From an uncultured Lachnospiraceae bacterium (lineage in GTDB: Bacteria; Bacillota; Clostridia; Lachnospirales; Lachnospiraceae): a DNA stretch of 64,000 nucleotides. The stretch lies in assembly GCA_910579615.1 (NCBI GenBank), contig CAJTUA010000009.1:27701-91700 (forward strand), written 5' to 3'. Both the position numbers and the translations under genes were made by a program. Shown piece after piece: positions 60,966 through 64,000 of this stretch (within the stretch, counting starts at the first letter, position 1; the number at the start of each line of letters is the position of its first letter). Below the pieces are notes generated by a model. That model had not been told where the DNA came from. It worked only from the letters and a program-made list of their open reading frames with translations, and made no database searches.

Positions 60966-63569
60966 TTACTGCACCCCGCGCCGGAAATGCCCGCGCGTAT
61001 ACTCTGCCTTTTTTGGCAGGCAGCCATCGTTTAATATCCCCAAAACTTCATCCTCTGATTCCAATGTAAAATCATAGCGCAGCGCCATTGGCGAAAGCGC
61101 GTAGACTTCCGCGCAGTCAAGCAGCGAGAGGCATTCCGGGCTGTAAATAACATTGTAGCAGAAACGGCAAAAATTCAGCACAGGCAGCTTTTTTGCTTTC
61201 CGGTCAGTGATAAAAAGCGGGGACGGGAACCTTTTTTTTGCATAGCTGCCACACTGCTGGCCTTTCCCCTTATCTGCGCCCGCCCCCCGCATCGGACAGC
61301 CTTTTGTATTCTTATAAACACATTGCGCCGAAGTCATAAGCGGCATTCTTCCGTACACCACAAGTGCCATATCCTGGATGCCAAGCTCCTTTAGCTCCCG
61401 GGCGTTTTCTTCATACGGCGCGGTGCACTCCGCCACGCCAAGCCCCTGGAAAAACTGCTTCGCCTGCGCATTCATCGCATAGAGCATCGCGTCTGTCACA
61501 AGGCGCTTTCCCTTCTCCTGCACGCGCCATTCCTTAGCAAACAGAAAAAGCTCCTCATAATTTTGCAGCAAATACCCGTCCACGGGCGCGCCAAGTAAAA
61601 CATTCTTTTCTTCCCGCAAAAAATCGCATGTCTCTGCCCGGCAGATGCGCGGCAAGCGCAGAAAAAAATCTTTTCCTGCCTCCTTCGCACGCGCCCCCGC
61701 CGCGGGCACATCCCCCACAGGCAGTGCCGCAAGGTCATAATAAATCCGGCGGACACCCTCCACCCTTAACACTGCGTCAAGCTGCCCCTTCTGAATAACG
61801 GACACATGGATTTCCGGCACAGAAGTCCCTGCTGCCCGCACCTTCCCTTCCGGCTTGTCCATATTGCAAATCATGCCCGGGCATTCCTTAAACCCTGCCA
61901 TCCCCTCGCCATCTTCCGGCAGTTCCCTTTGCGGCAGCTTTCCATGCGGTAAGCTGCCCTCGTCCTGCGTTTGCCCCTGTACAGGCAGCTTTCTGCGGTA
62001 TCCCGCCGCAATCTTCCCCGCAATGGCATCCAGCGCTTCCCTTCGCAGTGCGTTCAGGGCTGACACCGGGATAAAAATCTCACCAAAAACCCTGATTTCA
62101 AGCCGTGAGAAATAAAATGGGGTATCGCCCGTTTTTTCAAGGGCGGCGCGCAGGCGTTCTTCGCGCATCGGCTGCTTTTCGGCGCGCTGCGCAGTTTCCC
62201 CAAAGCAATGGATCCCGCATGAAATATCCGCTGCCATCCTTTCCCCTAGTTCCCCTGATTCTCCTGGTTCCACCCACACCGAAAGCTCCACCGGGTCGCC
62301 CGCCTTCGCCTTAAACTCCCCCGAAACCCTGATTTTTGGCTCTTTCGCAAAATACGCCTCCGAAATTTCTCTCAGCAGCTGGTTATTTTTTGTCCGGTAT
62401 ACCACATCCCCCGTTTTTACGGGAAGCCCCGGCGTAAATTTCGCCTCAAAACACTCCCCTGCCATATGTGCCTGCCCCAATGTAAACTCATAGCTTTTCC
62501 CCGCATTCTCCCCCATCCGGATTTCTAGCACATCCTGCGCACACAGCTCCTTCCCGCAGCGAAGCACCGCCCGGTTTCCCCTCACCTGCTCCACCTTCGC
62601 CACCGCTACCCCGCTATGGTTCGGACGCGCCAGCGACATCATCTGCCTGCCGTTATGCCCGCGGTAATACCCCTGCGTAAACCCGCCACGGTTATACAAG
62701 TCCTGCATGTCCGTAAACGCCTTAAGGAGAACCTGCGGATGCTTTTCGTGGAACCTTTGATATCCCTCTTTTCCGAGCGAATAATACCTGTCCACCTCCC
62801 GGCGGTACGCTGCCGTCACGCCCGCCGCATACTCGTAGCGCTTCATCCGCCCCTCTATTTTAAACGAGTCAATCCCTGCCTCAATCAGCTGCGGTATCAT
62901 GTCAAGCGTACAGATATCCTTCGGCGAGAGCAGATATGCACCGTCGTATTCCAGTCGGCACGGCTGCGCGCATCGCCCGCGGTTGCCGGAGCGCCCGCCA
63001 ATCAGGCTGCTCATCAGGCATTGCCCCGAATAGCAATAGCACAGCGCCCCATGCACAAAGGACTCAATCTCAAGCGTGCTGTGTTCCCGGATGCGCCGTA
63101 TCTCCATAAGCCCCAGCTCCCGCGCGTTTACAAGCCGTGTCACCGGATACCCCTCAAAACATTTTGCCCCTTCCGCCATGGTCAGCGACATCTGCGTGCT
63201 TGCATGGACAGCCAGCCCCGGAAATTCCCGCGCAACAAATTCCAAAACGCCTGCATCCTGGACAATCACCGCGTCAACCCCCTGCTCATAGCAAGGCTTT
63301 AAATAGTGGTAGAGCGCATCGCCCATCTCCTCCGGCTTTAAAAGCGTGTTCACGGTCAGATAAATGCGCCGCCCGTGCAGATGTACATAATCAATCGCCT
63401 TGCACAGCGCATCCTGCCCCGGATTATCCGCATAAGCGCGCGCGCCATAACGTGTACCTCCCATATAAACCGCATCCGCGCCCGCACCGATTGCCGCGCG
63501 CAGCCCTTCAAGCGAACCGGCAGGTGCCAAAATCTCAACACCTGCCGTCTTTTTTCTCTTATTTTCCAT
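60966..63569 (-). CDS. U32-family protein, RlhA-like rRNA hydroxylation enzyme
   Basis: 867 aa from the ATG at 63569, a few bases after AAGGG. Peptidase U32 domain with EILAPAGSLEGLRAAIGAGA near the start and the signature IESFVHGALCYCYSGQCLMS. A DUF3656-type insert follows (about 370-590), with a long C-terminal extension and a late Cys cluster (FCRFCYNVIYSPECL). Such large U32 proteins include RlhA, which hydroxylates C2501 of 23S rRNA; smaller ones (TrhP) act on tRNA. The peptidase name is historical. It follows zapA, as in many Firmicutes. The exact target is inferred. Confidence 0.82.
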   Translation of the reverse strand: MENKRKKTAGVEILAPAGSLEGLRAAIGAGADAVYMGGTRYGARAYADNPGQDALCKAIDYVHLHGRRIYLTVNTLLKPEEMGDALYHYLKPCYEQGVDAVIVQDAGVLEFVAREFPGLAVHASTQMSLTMAEGAKCFEGYPVTRLVNARELGLMEIRRIREHSTLEIESFVHGALCYCYSGQCLMSSLIGGRSGNRGRCAQPCRLEYDGAYLLSPKDICTLDMIPQLIEAGIDSFKIEGRMKRYEYAAGVTAAYRREVDRYYSLGKEGYQRFHEKHPQVLLKAFTDMQDLYNRGGFTQGYYRGHNGRQMMSLARPNHSGVAVAKVEQVRGNRAVLRCGKELCAQDVLEIRMGENAGKSYEFTLGQAHMAGECFEAKFTPGLPVKTGDVVYRTKNNQLLREISEAYFAKEPKIRVSGEFKAKAGDPVELSVWVEPGESGELGERMAADISCGIHCFGETAQRAEKQPMREERLRAALEKTGDTPFYFSRLEIRVFGEIFIPVSALNALRREALDAIAGKIAAGYRRKLPVQGQTQDEGSLPHGKLPQRELPEDGEGMAGFKECPGMICNMDKPEGKVRAAGTSVPEIHVSVIQKGQLDAVLRVEGVRRIYYDLAALPVGDVPAAGARAKEAGKDFFLRLPRICRAETCDFLREEKNVLLGAPVDGYLLQNYEELFLFAKEWRVQEKGKRLVTDAMLYAMNAQAKQFFQGLGVAECTAPYEENARELKELGIQDMALVVYGRMPLMTSAQCVYKNTKGCPMRGAGADKGKGQQCGSYAKKRFPSPLFITDRKAKKLPVLNFCRFCYNVIYSPECLSLLDCAEVYALSPMALRYDFTLESEDEVLGILNDGCLPKKAEYTRGHFRRGVQ

Positions 63570-63577
63570 ATTTTCCC

Positions 63578-64000
63578 TTAATCTCCCCCAAACTTCCGCC
63601 CCGTCTCCGGAAGCCACATCGTCTTACTAATCTTTTTCTTTTTCTCCGCCAAATCCTTCTTATTCTCCGCGCTCTGCCTCAAATCCTTTAACTCCGTCTC
63701 AATGCGGATATTCTTTTTCTCCTCCTCGTAATATTTCGTCTTCTCCTCTTCTAACTCCTTCTCGCACGCCTCAAGCTTTGTCTGCAGCGCAATAATCTCA
63801 TGCTTCAAATCAAAAATCTCATTATTTTTCGTGTCGTCCTCGCTCTCTTTGTTCTTCATCTGGTTTTTCAGCTTGAAATAATCATCCGCGATGTTTAACT
63901 GCATCAAAATATTCTGCGTCTCCTTGTCAAGATACCGGAAATCCGTCTGGTTCACCAGCTCATCGTGCTTTTTGTTCAGGTAGGAGGCTACCCTCTGCAT
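63578..64000 (-). CDS. zapA: Cell division protein ZapA, partial (5' end outside window)
   Basis: 140 codons are seen. The first Met here is in MQRVASYLNKK, which in ZapA lies about 25-30 residues from the true start, so the gene begins outside the window. ZapA motifs: YLNKKHDELVNQTDF and ILMQLNIADDYFKLKNQ. A long charged coiled coil follows, about 70 residues rich in Lys and Glu (EELEEEKTKYYEEEKKNIRI-like), longer than in the short ZapA of E. coli. ZapA bundles FtsZ filaments at the division ring. The stop is nine bases upstream of the U32 start, the usual gene pair of this group. Confidence 0.85.
   Translation of the reverse strand: MQRVASYLNKKHDELVNQTDFRYLDKETQNILMQLNIADDYFKLKNQMKNKESEDDTKNNEIFDLKHEIIALQTKLEACEKELEEEKTKYYEEEKKNIRIETELKDLRQSAENKKDLAEKKKKISKTMWLPETGRKFGGD

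Overview
The window looks like chromosomal DNA of an anaerobic, Gram-positive Lachnospiraceae-type Clostridium. The main reason is a complete thl-crt-hbd-bcd-etfB-etfA butyrate-forming operon in the gene order used by gut Roseburia/Butyrivibrio relatives. Supporting signs are a spore photoproduct lyase-type radical SAM gene, a MelB-type (GPH) sugar symporter, GH42/GH2/GH130 carbohydrate genes, strong GGAGG ribosome-binding sites and DUF4299/DUF5050/DUF5107 proteins. No rRNA, tRNA, CRISPR array, insertion sequence or phage gene was recognised. Most genes lie on the minus strand.

Layout. 1-3106: the 5' part of a secreted adhesin-like protein with Pro/Thr repeats, and an XRE regulator with membrane segments. 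3425-8035: sialate O-acetylesterase, GH42 beta-galactosidase and a sigma-70-like protein lacking region 4. 8215-12787: a small orphan, a RecJ-like exonuclease and a SecDF fusion. 12954-14636: Nudix hydrolase and a DUF5050 lipoprotein/secreted propeller. 14789-21967: a sugar locus with a DUF5107-TPR protein, an AraC regulator and a GH2 enzyme, tied together by a duplicated promoter/operator module. 22259-25462: RlmI-like methyltransferase, GtrA protein and GPH symporter. 25500-27400: a small accessory islet whose two genes differ in base composition from each other and from their neighbours. 27402-31370: GH130 phosphorylase, MerR-GyrI regulator, an unknown gene and DUF4299. 31552-38094: a heterodimeric ABC exporter and a Ca2+-type P-ATPase. 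38383-44653: HAD phosphatase, a sugar-binding-domain diguanylate cyclase, a nucleosidase/SPL pair and a Nudix-SDR fusion. 44763-46463: chemoreceptor. 46720-52934: butyrate operon. 53045-59095: a GGDEF-EAL protein with two degenerate GGDEF domains, phosphoesterase, RdgB, amidase and dUTPase. 59352-64000: M18 aminopeptidase, an RlhA-like U32 protein and the end of zapA.

The most unusual structure is a dispersed family of long-armed palindromes (about 100-135 bp) in intergenic gaps at 8059, 10317, 28386 and 59112, with a fragment at 31396. All lie in the same orientation relative to the minus-strand genes around them. The 59112 locus is a perfect-period head-to-tail tandem (107 bp). The second strong observation is the AraC locus: a 42-bp box (38 of 42 identical) sits at the same distance from matching -35/-10 elements in front of the DUF5107 gene and of the GH2 gene, and at the first site it also abuts the divergent araC promoter. 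This predicts a small glycan-use regulon that can be read directly from the DNA.
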